Below, piece after piece: positions 21,839-30,343 of a stretch of DNA of 64,000 bases; position 1 is the stretch's first letter, and each line of letters begins with the position of its first letter. The notes beneath the pieces are model-generated. The model saw nothing but the letters and a program-made list of their open reading frames with translations, was not told where the DNA came from and made no database searches. Location of the stretch: assembly GCA_001801685.1 (NCBI GenBank), contig MGYJ01000077.1, forward strand, positions 1-64,000, given 5' to 3'. Origin of the DNA: Gammaproteobacteria bacterium RIFCSPHIGHO2_12_FULL_63_22 (GTDB taxonomy: Bacteria > Pseudomonadota > Gammaproteobacteria > Xanthomonadales > Xanthomonadaceae). The position numbers and the translations under genes were made by a program.

Positions 21839-22801
21839 TCATCCTTGGTTGAGGGCGCCGCCGCAGCTCGAGCCCTGGCCTGCGGTGCAGCCATAGCAGT
21901 GCTCGGCCACGGCAATGCGACGGGGCACGTTGCCATCGAGCAGGTCGCGCAGGTGCGAGGCGACCTGTCGGCCGCCGAGCGGGATCTTCAGCATCTGGTT
22001 GAAGTCGCAGTCGTACAGTTCGCCCTGGTAGTCCACGCTGACCAGGCTGCGACACATGACGTTGGCGAGGTTCTCGTTGCGATGTGCGGCCTTGAGGGTG
22101 CCCATGTAGGCGCCGAAGTGCCCTTTGGACAACAGCCACGACCCGTACCGCTGGATCGGCATGTTGGCGATGGCATACAGGCGGTTGAAGCGGATGCCGA
22201 AGTTGTCGCCAAGCAGTTGCTTGTACTGCGCTTCCAGCATGGCCTCGTCCGGCGGCAGGAAGGCGCCGTTCGGGTTGTAGACCAGGTTCAGGGTCAGGCC
22301 GCGTCCCTCGACGCCATAGCCGAGCGCATTGAGCTTCTGTAGTGCGCGCACGGAACTCTCGAAGACGCCGTTGCCGCGTTGTTCGTCGACGTTTTCCTGG
22401 CTGTAGCAGGGCAGCGAGGCTACGGCTTCCACCTGGTAGGCAGCGAGGAATTCGCCGACCCACTCGTAACCAGGCTCTTCCATGATGGTAGGGTTCAAGC
22501 GATCCATCACGTGCAGGCCGCGCGCGCGCGCCTCGTCCACCAGCCAGCGAAAATGCGGATTCATCTCCGGCGAACCACCGGTGAGATCCAGCGAGGAAGC
22601 ACCGCATCGGCCGGCCACCTTCAGCGCGAGCTCCATCGTGTCGCGGTCCATCATTTCCTTGCGGTGCGGGCCGGCGTTCACATGGCAATGGATGCAACTG
22701 AGATTGCACAGGTAGCCAAGATTGAGTTGAAGTGTCTCGATCCGGTCCCTTTCGATGGCCGGAAAGTCACTGACCCGGAGGAGTTGCCAGGTATCACGCA
22801 T
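21839..22801 (-). CDS. arsS: Arsenosugar biosynthesis radical SAM protein ArsS
   Basis: 320 residues. The radical SAM cluster motif CNLSCIHC (Cys32, Cys36, Cys39) is close to the N-terminus, followed by LDLTGGSPEMNPHFRWLV and a Cys-rich C-terminal region (EHCYGCTAGQGSSCGG). This matches the ArsS family, which converts dimethylarsenite plus SAM into a 5'-deoxy-5'-dimethylarsinoyladenosine-type intermediate of arsenosugars. ATG 22801 overlaps the end of the desaturase-like gene by eight bases. Cys, not selenocysteine, is used at the first motif. Confidence 0.93.
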   Translation of the reverse strand: MRDTWQLLRVSDFPAIERDRIETLQLNLGYLCNLSCIHCHVNAGPHRKEMMDRDTMELALKVAGRCGASSLDLTGGSPEMNPHFRWLVDEARARGLHVMDRLNPTIMEEPGYEWVGEFLAAYQVEAVASLPCYSQENVDEQRGNGVFESSVRALQKLNALGYGVEGRGLTLNLVYNPNGAFLPPDEAMLEAQYKQLLGDNFGIRFNRLYAIANMPIQRYGSWLLSKGHFGAYMGTLKAAHRNENLANVMCRSLVSVDYQGELYDCDFNQMLKIPLGGRQVASHLRDLLDGNVPRRIAVAEHCYGCTAGQGSSCGGALNQG

Positions 22802-23630
22802 GGTGGGTGTCTGCCGATGGAGAATGGCTGCAGGCCTTGCCGAAGGGCTGGCGCAACAAGCCGGTGAGGGATTGCGATTGGGAATTCCGGAATTCGTGCA
22901 GGCCGATGCGCATCCGGGCATGGCCGTCACGCGGTTGTTCGCGGCCGGACCGGAACAGTCGATCCCAGACGGAAAGGATGTTCCCGTAGTTGCTGTTGGT
23001 CTCGTCAGCGTGCACCGAGTGGTGGATGCGGTGCCAGTCGGGGGTGACAAAAACGCGGCGAAGCGCAGCATCGACGGCAGTGGGCAGCGCCACGTTGGCG
23101 TGTGTCATCAACGAGAAGCCCAACAGCATCGCCTCGTAAATCAAGATCGCCAACGGCGCGACGCTGAGTGCCGCGACCAAGGCCAGTTTGAAACCCAGCG
23201 AAGGCAGGATTTCCAATGGATGGAAGCGAAGTCCCAGGCTGACGTCGAAACCGATGTCGCTGTGATGGACGCGATGTGCGCGCCACAGGATGGGAATGGC
23301 GTGGAACGCGCGGTGCTGCCAATAGATCGCCAGGTCCAGCAACACGACGGCCGCAACCACTTCAAGCCAGGCGGGGCCTGGCGTCAGGTTGAACATTCCG
23401 AAGCCGGATGCTTGTACCCATGCGGCAAACGCCACGGCGCCGGCGGGCAGAAACAATCGGATCAGTCCGGTAGAGATCGCGATCAGGCCCATGTTGGTGA
23501 ACCAACGATGCGCGGTGCGTTCGTTGCTGCGCCGGGGTAATGCGAGCTGCAGAAGCGACAGCGACGCCAGCAGCAGGATCAGCACTGCCAGCTTCAGCCA
23601 GGCCTCGTGCGCGATCAGCCAGGCGCTCAT
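22794..23630 (-). CDS. Sterol desaturase/fatty acid hydroxylase superfamily protein
   Basis: 278 residues with about four membrane helices and the di-iron His boxes of this superfamily: HRAFH, HRVHHSD and HRIHHSVH. It starts in the 4-base overlap ATGA with the preceding glycosyltransferase gene (23627-23630) and its end overlaps arsS by eight bases. Its fixed place between the sugar-transfer genes and arsS suggests an O2-dependent oxidation of a lipid or arsenolipid tail, which is an inference. Substrate unknown. Confidence 0.9.
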   Translation of the reverse strand: MSAWLIAHEAWLKLAVLILLLASLSLLQLALPRRSNERTAHRWFTNMGLIAISTGLIRLFLPAGAVAFAAWVQASGFGMFNLTPGPAWLEVVAAVVLLDLAIYWQHRAFHAIPILWRAHRVHHSDIGFDVSLGLRFHPLEILPSLGFKLALVAALSVAPLAILIYEAMLLGFSLMTHANVALPTAVDAALRRVFVTPDWHRIHHSVHADETNSNYGNILSVWDRLFRSGREQPRDGHARMRIGLHEFRNSQSQSLTGLLRQPFGKACSHSPSADTHHA

Positions 23631-24313
23631 GGTGTTGCCGCCTTCAGGCTCATCCAGTCTTCCAACCAACCCGCGAGCCGACGTTGCGCCTCGGTGGGCG
23701 AGGGCAGCTGTTGCAGGCTAAGCGTCACCACCGCCAGGTCGGCGCCGCGATCGACATCGGACAGCTCGTCGATTTCCAGCCATTCTCCGCAGCCCTGCAT
23801 CGCGCTGACGAATTCGCCGCGGGTCCGGGCTTGGCTGTAGGTCGGCTGCGTCCACGCCTGGTCGGGTAGTTCGCAGTTGCCACCGAACATCCAGAAGCCG
23901 CCGTCCCGGGCCGGACCGATCACCAGGCGCGGGCCGGGAAGTGACAACCAGTCGATCGCCCGACGCAACATGTCGCAGGTCAGCTGCGGCGCGTCCGCGC
24001 CCAGAAGCAAGGCAAGCCGGTGTTCGCCGCGCAGCGTGCGATACACGTGCGACATGCGTTCGCCCAGACCACCTTCACCCTGGTCCATGCGTGGAAGGTC
24101 AGCCCAGCTGGGACCGATCAGCGCGCGTCTCTCGGCCACGGCCCAGTAAGTAGTGAGCTGCGTGGCCGGCACTTGCAGCGCGACTGACGCAACCGCTTCG
24201 GCCGAGCACAGGTAGAAGGCCTCGGCGCGCAGGCAGCCGACATCGGCGGCTAGTCGCGTCTTCACCGGCGACAGGTCGGGGGTCTTCACCATGATGCCGA
24301 GCCCGCAAGTCAT
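23627..24313 (-). CDS. TIGR04282-type arsenosugar glycosyltransferase
   Basis: 228 residues of the GT-A fold resembling CofC-type nucleotidyltransferases; begins LGIMVKTPDLSPVKTRLA, with LLLGADAPQL and ARDGGFWMFG as acidic metal- and donor-binding segments. The family is repeatedly encoded beside ArsM and ArsS. ATG 24313 overlaps the preceding gene by four bases. Presumably transfers or activates a sugar for the arsenosugar. Confidence 0.86.
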   Translation of the reverse strand: MTCGLGIMVKTPDLSPVKTRLAADVGCLRAEAFYLCSAEAVASVALQVPATQLTTYWAVAERRALIGPSWADLPRMDQGEGGLGERMSHVYRTLRGEHRLALLLGADAPQLTCDMLRRAIDWLSLPGPRLVIGPARDGGFWMFGGNCELPDQAWTQPTYSQARTRGEFVSAMQGCGEWLEIDELSDVDRGADLAVVTLSLQQLPSPTEAQRRLAGWLEDWMSLKAATP

Positions 24314-25011
24314 CGCGGACTTTCGGCGTGTGAAAAGCGACGCGCCTGGCGCCAGGTAAGTTGCAGGTGTTCGCGCGTGGTCTTCCACCAGCCCCGCTCG
24401 GAATACTTGCGGGCGCTGGTATGCAGGTTGGCGTGCAGCGCAAGCAGAGGGATGCCGAGCTTGCGCGCTTGCCAGACCATCGCGTGGTCCTCGCCACCGG
24501 CCAGGCTTTCGTCGAAGCCGCCCAGTCGTTCGAAAATTCGCCGTGGCATCACGAAGCCCTGGTCGCCAAAGGGCAGGCCCAGGTAGCGGCTGCGAATGCC
24601 GGCGCCGAAGGCGTTGATCGCGGTCCAGCGTGGCCCATCGGCCAGGAAACGCAAATTGAAATAGCCGATCGCATCCGGGTCGTCGGCGACCAGTGCCTGC
24701 AGCTTGAGGATGGTGGCCGATTCGAGTCGCGAGTCCGCGTGCAGGAACCACAACCACTGCGCCTCGGTGGAGCGCGCGCCGGCGTTGAGTTGTCGCGCGC
24801 GACCCTGCGCGGACAGCACGACCAGTACGCGTGGGTCGGCCAGCGGCACCGCCTCGCCGGTGTTGTCAGCGGCGAGTACCAGCGCAATCTCGCCAGCCTG
24901 CACGCTTTTGAGTTGCGGCAGCAGCCCGTGCCAGGCCGTGTCGCCCGGTCCGACCGGAACCACGATGGCCAGCGAGGGTTTTTGCACTGTTTCAGCAGCA
25001 GCTGGGCGCAT
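24310..25011 (-). CDS. TIGR04283-type arsenosugar glycosyltransferase (GT2-like)
   Basis: 233 residues, GT-A fold family 2-like: LAIVVPVGPGD at the start, an acidic DXD-like segment WLWFLHADSRLES near residue 95, and the acceptor region GDQGFVMPRRIFERLGGFDE. Family partner of TIGR04282. The gene starts 20 bases inside arsM and ends in a 4-base ATGA overlap, indicating translational coupling. Probably adds the ribose or other sugar. Confidence 0.88.
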   Translation of the reverse strand: MRPAAAETVQKPSLAIVVPVGPGDTAWHGLLPQLKSVQAGEIALVLAADNTGEAVPLADPRVLVVLSAQGRARQLNAGARSTEAQWLWFLHADSRLESATILKLQALVADDPDAIGYFNLRFLADGPRWTAINAFGAGIRSRYLGLPFGDQGFVMPRRIFERLGGFDESLAGGEDHAMVWQARKLGIPLLALHANLHTSARKYSERGWWKTTREHLQLTWRQARRFSHAESPR

Positions 25012-26047
25012 TGCCGGCCCCTGCGTTCGCAGCGGGGGAGGGGCCGCAATCAAACAATCCGAAATGCGTGCTCTTGTCGCCGATGAATCGGAAATGCGGC
25101 GCATAACGTGAGTTCGCCAGCATGTCGAAAGTGTTGCCGCAGACCAGCATCGGCCGTCCCGTTTCCAGGCGATGGTGGTCGTCGAGTACGAAGGCATGCG
25201 CCTGGCCTGGCACGGTGCCCAGGTAGGTGGCGACCTGGCCGTGGTCCTCGCAGCGGTCTTCCAACGCCATCTTGAAGGCACGGATGGTGATGGATGTGAA
25301 GTTCACATTGCCGATCTTCGCCTCGACACTGGCATCGAACAGCGGCACCGGCGATTGCGAGACGACCCGCGTATCGGCACAACCGACGGCTTGCATCATG
25401 CGGCGGAAGTCTTCGACATACAGGGCGCCTCCCAGGCATTCGCCCAGCAACACCGGGTCACGACGCAGCACGTCAGGAATACGGCGGTCGGCGAACACGT
25501 CGGAAAAATACAGCTCGCCACCCGGCTTGAGCACGCGGAATATCTCGGCAAAGACCCGGCCCTTTTCGGGCGAAAGATTCAACACGCAATTGGAAACCAC
25601 CACATCGACGCTTGCGTCGGCGATGCCACAGGCCGCGAGGTCTTCGATGTAACCCTCCACGAAACTGACGTTGGATTGCGCGTAACCGTATCGGTCGGCA
25701 TGCCACTGCTGGTGGCGCCGCGCCACGTCCAGTTGTTCGATGGTCATGTCCACGCCGATCACCCGGCCTCGTTCGCCTACCAGGCGCGACAGCAGGAATG
25801 CATCGCGGCCCGTGCCGCAACCCAGGTCCAGCACGGTCATTGCCTCCAGCGCGGGTGGCAGCGGCGACCCGCAACCGTAGAAGCGCTCGCGGACCTCGGG
25901 ATGCACGTCCGCCAGCATCTCGCGCAATGCATCCGGCATCGCCTCGGCGCTGCAGCACGCGCCTGTCTTAAGGTCTTTGCTCGATTGCAGTACTTCGCCG
26001 TAATAATGGCGGATATCATCAAGGGACGGGTCGAGGATTGCGTGCAT
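24992..26047 (-). CDS. arsM: Arsenite S-adenosylmethionine methyltransferase ArsM (arsenosugar type)
   Basis: 351 residues. SAM-binding motif VLDLGCGTG (about residues 72-80). Conserved Cys sites of ArsM are present: ACC (31-32), YGCGSPLPP (Cys59), SNCVLNL and GECLGGALY. N-terminus DIRHYYGEVLQSSKDLKT matches the arsenosugar-type group, as does the C-terminal extension with GHFR-like FRFIGDKSTHFG. ATG 26047 is chosen: GGAG is seven bases upstream, and the promoter 26096-26126 puts transcription start after ATG 26092. First gene of the arsenosugar operon. Confidence 0.94.
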   Translation of the reverse strand: MHAILDPSLDDIRHYYGEVLQSSKDLKTGACCSAEAMPDALREMLADVHPEVRERFYGCGSPLPPALEAMTVLDLGCGTGRDAFLLSRLVGERGRVIGVDMTIEQLDVARRHQQWHADRYGYAQSNVSFVEGYIEDLAACGIADASVDVVVSNCVLNLSPEKGRVFAEIFRVLKPGGELYFSDVFADRRIPDVLRRDPVLLGECLGGALYVEDFRRMMQAVGCADTRVVSQSPVPLFDASVEAKIGNVNFTSITIRAFKMALEDRCEDHGQVATYLGTVPGQAHAFVLDDHHRLETGRPMLVCGNTFDMLANSRYAPHFRFIGDKSTHFGLFDCGPSPAANAGAGNAPSCC

Positions 26048-26095
26048 GCTGTCTCCGGGGCGCGTTTGCTGGGCTGGAATGAGTGCTGTCATGGA

Positions 26096-26126
26096 ATAGG
26101 AGTCCGCCAGTGCGGAAAAGGATTCG
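26096..26126 (-). promoter_or_regulatory. ECF-type promoter of the arsM operon (shared motif, copy 1)
   Basis: Minus strand: CGAATCC (26126-26120), 16 bases starting TTTTCC, then ACTCCTAT (26103-26096). The same CGAATCC-N17-CTC layout occurs at 30305-30275 and 30925-30955. Expected start near 26090, leaving about 43 bases of leader before arsM. Likely -35 and -10 of the nearby ECF-like sigma factor; not shown experimentally. Confidence 0.72.
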
Positions 26127-26150
26127 AAGTTCCAAGACAGGCCCGAAAAC

Positions 26151-27236
26151 TCAGGCCATGAACGGATAGGCGAGATAGGCCACGCCTGCTGCCAGCGGCA
26201 ATGTTCCCAGCCAGGCCAGCAGGATGTTGCGGATGACCGGCCAGTGGCCGCCGCGGTTCTCAATCGCGATGCCGAACAGCGCGCCTGTGCTGACATGGGT
26301 GGTGGAGACGGGCAGGCCGAAGCGCGAGGCGATGATCACCAGCAACGATGTCACCAGGTTGCCGCCCAGCCCCTCGCTCGCATCCATGGGTGTGATCTTG
26401 TAGGCCAGCGTCTCGGCGACGCGGGCCGAGGCAAGCCAACCGCCGACCGCCATCGGCAGGATCACGAGCGCGGATGCGGAAGCAAGGCTGAACGCGCCCG
26501 TGGCGAACAAAAGCGCGGCGATTTTTGGTGTGTCATTGAGCCCGCGGGCGAAACTTACCGCCATCGCGCTGAGCAAGTGGCCCCGATCCAGCCACGCAGA
26601 CGCTCGAAGGATCCTGATGTCGCGTCCCGCGCCCGGCTGGCAGTTCGCTGATGCTGCGGCGCCGAGGCTAAGTTGCGCCCGGGCCAGCTGCAGGTTGGCG
26701 CTGTCGGGCATGGAATCGGCGGCGCTATCGACGCAGACGCAGGCCGCGGCCGCACGGCGCCGACGCAGCCACGGCACTACCGCCAGCGACAAGGCCATGG
26801 CAACCAGCGGCGACAGCAGCAAGGGCAGCAGCATGGCCTTCGATGCGGCCGCGATGCTCACGCTTGCTGCATTTGCGGCGAGGCCAGCGCCCAGCAATCC
26901 GCCCAGCAGGGCATGGGTTGTGGAGACCGGAAGTCCGAATCGCGTCGCAAGCCAGATGGTGACGCCGGCGGACAAGCCGACGGCCATCAGGAAGGGCAGC
27001 GATGTCGTGAGCTCGGCAGGAACGATGCCCTTGCCACTGAATGCCGCAAGCAGGCCATTGGCCAGGAAGATGGATACCACGCCGCCGAGCGCCGTCGCGA
27101 GGGTGGCGAGCGCCAGCGCCGGTTTCACCCGCACCAGTCCCGAGCCGATCAGCGTTGCTGCGCCCTTCACGTTGTCGTTGGCGCCGTTGGCCGCTGCCAG
27201 CAACAGGGTGATGAACGCGATGAGGAACAAAGTCAT
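26151..27236 (-). CDS. PiT-family inorganic phosphate transporter
   Basis: 361 residues with about nine to ten helices in two related halves: GANDNVKG with GLPVSTTHALLG in the first and GLNDTPKI with GLPVSTTHVSTG in the second, the duplicated PiT signature. Starts in the 4-base ATGA overlap with the DUF547 gene. PiT carriers import phosphate (and can carry arsenate) with a cation; its place in an arsenosugar locus suggests phosphate homeostasis during arsenate stress, an inference. Confidence 0.92.
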   Translation of the reverse strand: MTLFLIAFITLLLAAANGANDNVKGAATLIGSGLVRVKPALALATLATALGGVVSIFLANGLLAAFSGKGIVPAELTTSLPFLMAVGLSAGVTIWLATRFGLPVSTTHALLGGLLGAGLAANAASVSIAAASKAMLLPLLLSPLVAMALSLAVVPWLRRRRAAAACVCVDSAADSMPDSANLQLARAQLSLGAAASANCQPGAGRDIRILRASAWLDRGHLLSAMAVSFARGLNDTPKIAALLFATGAFSLASASALVILPMAVGGWLASARVAETLAYKITPMDASEGLGGNLVTSLLVIIASRFGLPVSTTHVSTGALFGIAIENRGGHWPVIRNILLAWLGTLPLAAGVAYLAYPFMA

Positions 27237-28069
27237 TGGCGGGATACCTTTCTCGGGTTGGTGGGCACGACCTGGTTCAAGGACCAGTCGTAGGTCGTGT
27301 AGGCGATCGGCAACCGACCTCGTTCAAGCCGCTCGATGCTCGCCTTGTCCAATGCCAGTTCGCGCGCATGGCGCGACAGGAAAATAGCAATGCCTGCGGC
27401 ATGCCGGTCGAAGTCCCCGGCGTACCAGTCGAACAGTCTGGATACCCGCAAGACACCGGCACGCGCGTCGTAGCCGTTACGGGTGCGATCGCGAAGGAAT
27501 CGTCGAGTCTGGTCGTCGAGTTGGGACTCCAGCCGATTGCCGGCGTAGGCTTCCGGCCGCAACGCGGGACAGCCGATGGATGCGCAGTTCACGGCAAAAT
27601 GGATGCGCACGTCGCGATAGTCACGGGCACCGCGCAGCAACCGATGTTCGATGTCGTCGAGGCTGCGCTTCTCGCCCAGCAAGGACACGAACGGCCGCGC
27701 CCACGCCGATGAAAACAAGCTGCCCAGTTCCTTGATCGAATCCAGTGCCGGATAGCGTGTCAGCACCAGCTCGATGGTGGCGGCGTTGTAGACGTTGATC
27801 AGGAATGCCTGGCGTTCTGCCAGCGACCAGGCGGTGAATCGGGTCGCGTCGATCCGTGCCGCAGCGGCGAGGAAGGCACGCAGCCTGCCACGATCGTTCT
27901 TGAATCCCTGGTAATCAACGACCGTGGCCGTACCCGCCGGATTCCAGCGCACGTGTTCATGCAGCAGCGCGTCGAAGTCACCTTGCTGGCGGACGAACGC
28001 AGGTGGCGCCGCACTTACCGGCGCGACAAGGGTGAAAGCAAGCAAGGTGCGCAGCAGGAATGCCCGCAT
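27233..28069 (-). CDS. DUF547 domain-containing exported protein
   Basis: 278 residues starting with a Sec signal peptide (MRAFLLRTLLAFTLVAPVSA, cleavage expected near residue 20). DUF547 domain follows, marked by LINVYNAATIELVL and FAVNCASIGCPALRPEAY with two Cys that could bind metal or form a disulfide. DUF547 proteins have no agreed function; they occur next to radical SAM loci. It starts three bases after the reductase stop. Confidence 0.85.
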   Translation of the reverse strand: MRAFLLRTLLAFTLVAPVSAAPPAFVRQQGDFDALLHEHVRWNPAGTATVVDYQGFKNDRGRLRAFLAAAARIDATRFTAWSLAERQAFLINVYNAATIELVLTRYPALDSIKELGSLFSSAWARPFVSLLGEKRSLDDIEHRLLRGARDYRDVRIHFAVNCASIGCPALRPEAYAGNRLESQLDDQTRRFLRDRTRNGYDARAGVLRVSRLFDWYAGDFDRHAAGIAIFLSRHARELALDKASIERLERGRLPIAYTTYDWSLNQVVPTNPRKVSRQ

Positions 28070-28072
28070 CCC

Positions 28073-30223
28073 TCAGCCCCTGCGCCATTCGAAGAAGCGT
28101 TCGGCGATGCGCAGTGCCAACGCGGGCGCGTGGGCGCGTTTCCAGGCGCCGGCGGCGTACTTGTTCGCTTCGCTCATCGTCGGATAGGTATGAATCGTGC
28201 CCAGCAATTTGGACAGGCCCAGACCGTGCTTCATCGCCAGCACGAACTCCGCGAGCAGATCGGCCGCATGGTCGCCCACGATCAACGCGCCGAGGATGCG
28301 ATCACTTCCGGGCGGCGTCAGCACTTTCACGAAGCCGTGGTCGGATGAGTCGGCGATGGCCCGGTCGAGTTCCGACAGTTCGAATCGCGTTACTTCAACC
28401 TTGATGCCTTGCGCACGTGCTTCGTCTTCTGACAGGCCGACGCGCGCCACTTCGGGATCGGTGAAGGTGGCCCAGGGAATGACGCGATAGTCCACCTTGA
28501 AGCTCCAGAACGGCGCGAGCAGCCCGTTCAACGATGCGTACCAGGCCTGGTGCGCGGCGACGTGGGTGAACTGGAAAGGACCGGTGACATCGCCGCAGAC
28601 ATAGACGTTGGGCAGGCTGGTGCGAAGCAGGGAGTCGGCCTGGATCGTGCCGCGGGGCGACAATTGGATGCCCAGCTCCGAAAGCCCGAAGCCCTCGACG
28701 TTGGCCTTGCGTCCCAGCGACACCAGGATCTGGTCGAATTCGTAGCTGCGTTCTTCACCATCCACGTCGCAGACCAGGCGCCCGCCGTCATCCATAGGCT
28801 CCACGCGAATGGCCTTGTGGGCGGTGGCGACGGTGATGCCTTCCGCTGCGAACCGGCGAGTCACCTCTTCGGCGGCGTCGGCATCCTCGCGCGGCAACAA
28901 ACGCGGCGCCATTTCAACCAGCGTGACCTCGCTGCCGAAACGCGCGAAGCACTGGGCCAGCTCGCAACCGATGGGTCCGCCGCCCAACACGACCAGTCGC
29001 TGCGGGGTCGCGCGAAGATTCCACACGGTGTCCGAGGTCAGGAATGCCACTTGGTCCAGGCCCGGGATATCCGGTACCAGTGGCCGCGCACCGCTGGCGA
29101 TGATCACGCTGCGTGCATTGATCCTTCGGCCATCGACGTCCACTTCCCACGGCGATACCAGCGTCGCGTTGCCGGTGATCACGTCAACGCCCAGTCCCGT
29201 GTAGCGTTCAACCGAGTCGTGCGGTTCGACTTTGCCGACCACGGTTTTCACGCGGTCCATCACCTGTGCGAAATCGAACGTCGCTTCCAGTTTGTCGATG
29301 CCGTAGTCACGACTGTTCCGCGCTTCCGACAACAGTCGCGCCGAGCGGATCAGGGCCTTGGAGGGCACGCAGCCTGTGTTGAGGCAATCGCCGCCCATCT
29401 TGTGTCGCTCGACCAGCGCGACCTTCGCCTTGGCCACTGCGGCGATGTAGGACGAGACCAGTCCCGCCGAGCCGGCGCCAATCACGATCAGGTTGTAATC
29501 GAAGGATGCAGGCTTGCGAAATCCGCGGTAGATACGGCGCATGGCGATCCAGCCCGACAGCGCGCGCAACAGGAACGGCGACGCAGCCAGCAGCGTGAAT
29601 GCGAAGACCAGGCCCGGTGACAGCAGGTCGCGCGCTGACTCGATGGTCGCCAGTTGCGTGCCGGCGTAAACATAGACCACGGTGCCCGGCAACATCCCCA
29701 GTTGGCTGACGCCGTAAAAGGTTCGGGTCTTCATTGCCGACAATCCGGCCAGCAGGTTCACCACGAAGAATGGAATGACCGGCACCAGGCGCAGGCTGAA
29801 GAGATAAGCAGCGCCATCCTTCTCGATGCCGCGGTCAAACGCGGCGAGTCGATCGCTGTAGCGCTCGCGCAGCCAGTCGCGCAGGATGAATCGTGATGAA
29901 AGGAAGGCCAGCGTCGCGCCGATGGTGCTGGCGAAGGAGTCGATGACCACGCCGCCGACCAGTCCGAAGATGGCGCCCGAGGCGATGGTGAGCACCGTCG
30001 CGCCAGGCAACGAAACAGCAGTTACCAGCACATACAGAAGGAAGAAGAGTCCTGCCGCCGTCCACGGATGGGCGCCAGTCCAGTGGGTCAGTTCCAGTTG
30101 CCGAGCCTTCAGTGTGGCCAGGTCCAGCATGGCCAGCGCACCTGATTTCCAAAGTGCGAACACAATCACGATGATCGCGAACAGCAGGGCAATACGTAGG
30201 CGGCCCGATTGGATCTGGGTCAT
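28073..30223 (-). CDS. TVP38/TMEM64 - flavin disulfide reductase fusion protein
   Basis: 716 residues. N-terminal half (about 1-230) is a TVP38/TMEM64 (DedA-superfamily) membrane domain with several helices and the motif FFVVNLLAGLSAMKTRTFYG. The rest is a class I pyridine nucleotide-disulfide oxidoreductase: FAD motif LIVIGAGSAG, redox pair CLNTGCVPSK, NAD(P) motif VVLGGGPIG, and dimerisation domain ending HTYPTMSEANKYA. It resembles mercuric reductase but lacks the N-terminal metal-binding domain and C-terminal vicinal Cys pair, so the name merA is not used. ATG 30223 is chosen over 30265. First gene of its operon, behind promoter copy 2. Confidence 0.92.
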   Translation of the reverse strand: MTQIQSGRLRIALLFAIIVIVFALWKSGALAMLDLATLKARQLELTHWTGAHPWTAAGLFFLLYVLVTAVSLPGATVLTIASGAIFGLVGGVVIDSFASTIGATLAFLSSRFILRDWLRERYSDRLAAFDRGIEKDGAAYLFSLRLVPVIPFFVVNLLAGLSAMKTRTFYGVSQLGMLPGTVVYVYAGTQLATIESARDLLSPGLVFAFTLLAASPFLLRALSGWIAMRRIYRGFRKPASFDYNLIVIGAGSAGLVSSYIAAVAKAKVALVERHKMGGDCLNTGCVPSKALIRSARLLSEARNSRDYGIDKLEATFDFAQVMDRVKTVVGKVEPHDSVERYTGLGVDVITGNATLVSPWEVDVDGRRINARSVIIASGARPLVPDIPGLDQVAFLTSDTVWNLRATPQRLVVLGGGPIGCELAQCFARFGSEVTLVEMAPRLLPREDADAAEEVTRRFAAEGITVATAHKAIRVEPMDDGGRLVCDVDGEERSYEFDQILVSLGRKANVEGFGLSELGIQLSPRGTIQADSLLRTSLPNVYVCGDVTGPFQFTHVAAHQAWYASLNGLLAPFWSFKVDYRVIPWATFTDPEVARVGLSEDEARAQGIKVEVTRFELSELDRAIADSSDHGFVKVLTPPGSDRILGALIVGDHAADLLAEFVLAMKHGLGLSKLLGTIHTYPTMSEANKYAAGAWKRAHAPALALRIAERFFEWRRG

Positions 30224-30274
30224 GGAGACGTCCTGGTGGAGGGGGGCGATGACAAAAAGCCGCATCGACCTGGG

Positions 30275-30305
30275 TAGTGAGTCGGCCGAAGGGAAAAAGG
30301 ATTCG
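30275..30305 (-). promoter_or_regulatory. ECF-type promoter of the TVP38-fusion operon (shared motif, copy 2)
   Basis: Minus strand: CGAATCC (30305-30299), 16 bases starting TTTTTCCC, then ACTCACTA (30282-30275). It gives a leader of about 45 bases before ATG 30223, nearly the same distance as copy 1. It lies between the divergent operon and the sigma factor gene. Confidence 0.72.
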
Positions 30306-30343
30306 ATTTGTCGCGCTATCGGGCGGCGAGTAGAGTTGGAGCC

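Noticed and set aside
26047-26092. Alternative, longer arsM start at ATG 26092
   Set aside because: It lies at the expected transcription start of promoter copy 1 and lacks a binding site; ATG 26047 has GGAG upstream and the normal family beginning.
28073-30223. Naming the TVP38 fusion merA (mercuric reductase)
   Set aside because: The N-terminal heavy-metal domain and the C-terminal Cys pair needed for Hg(II) are absent; only the generic disulfide-reductase core matches.
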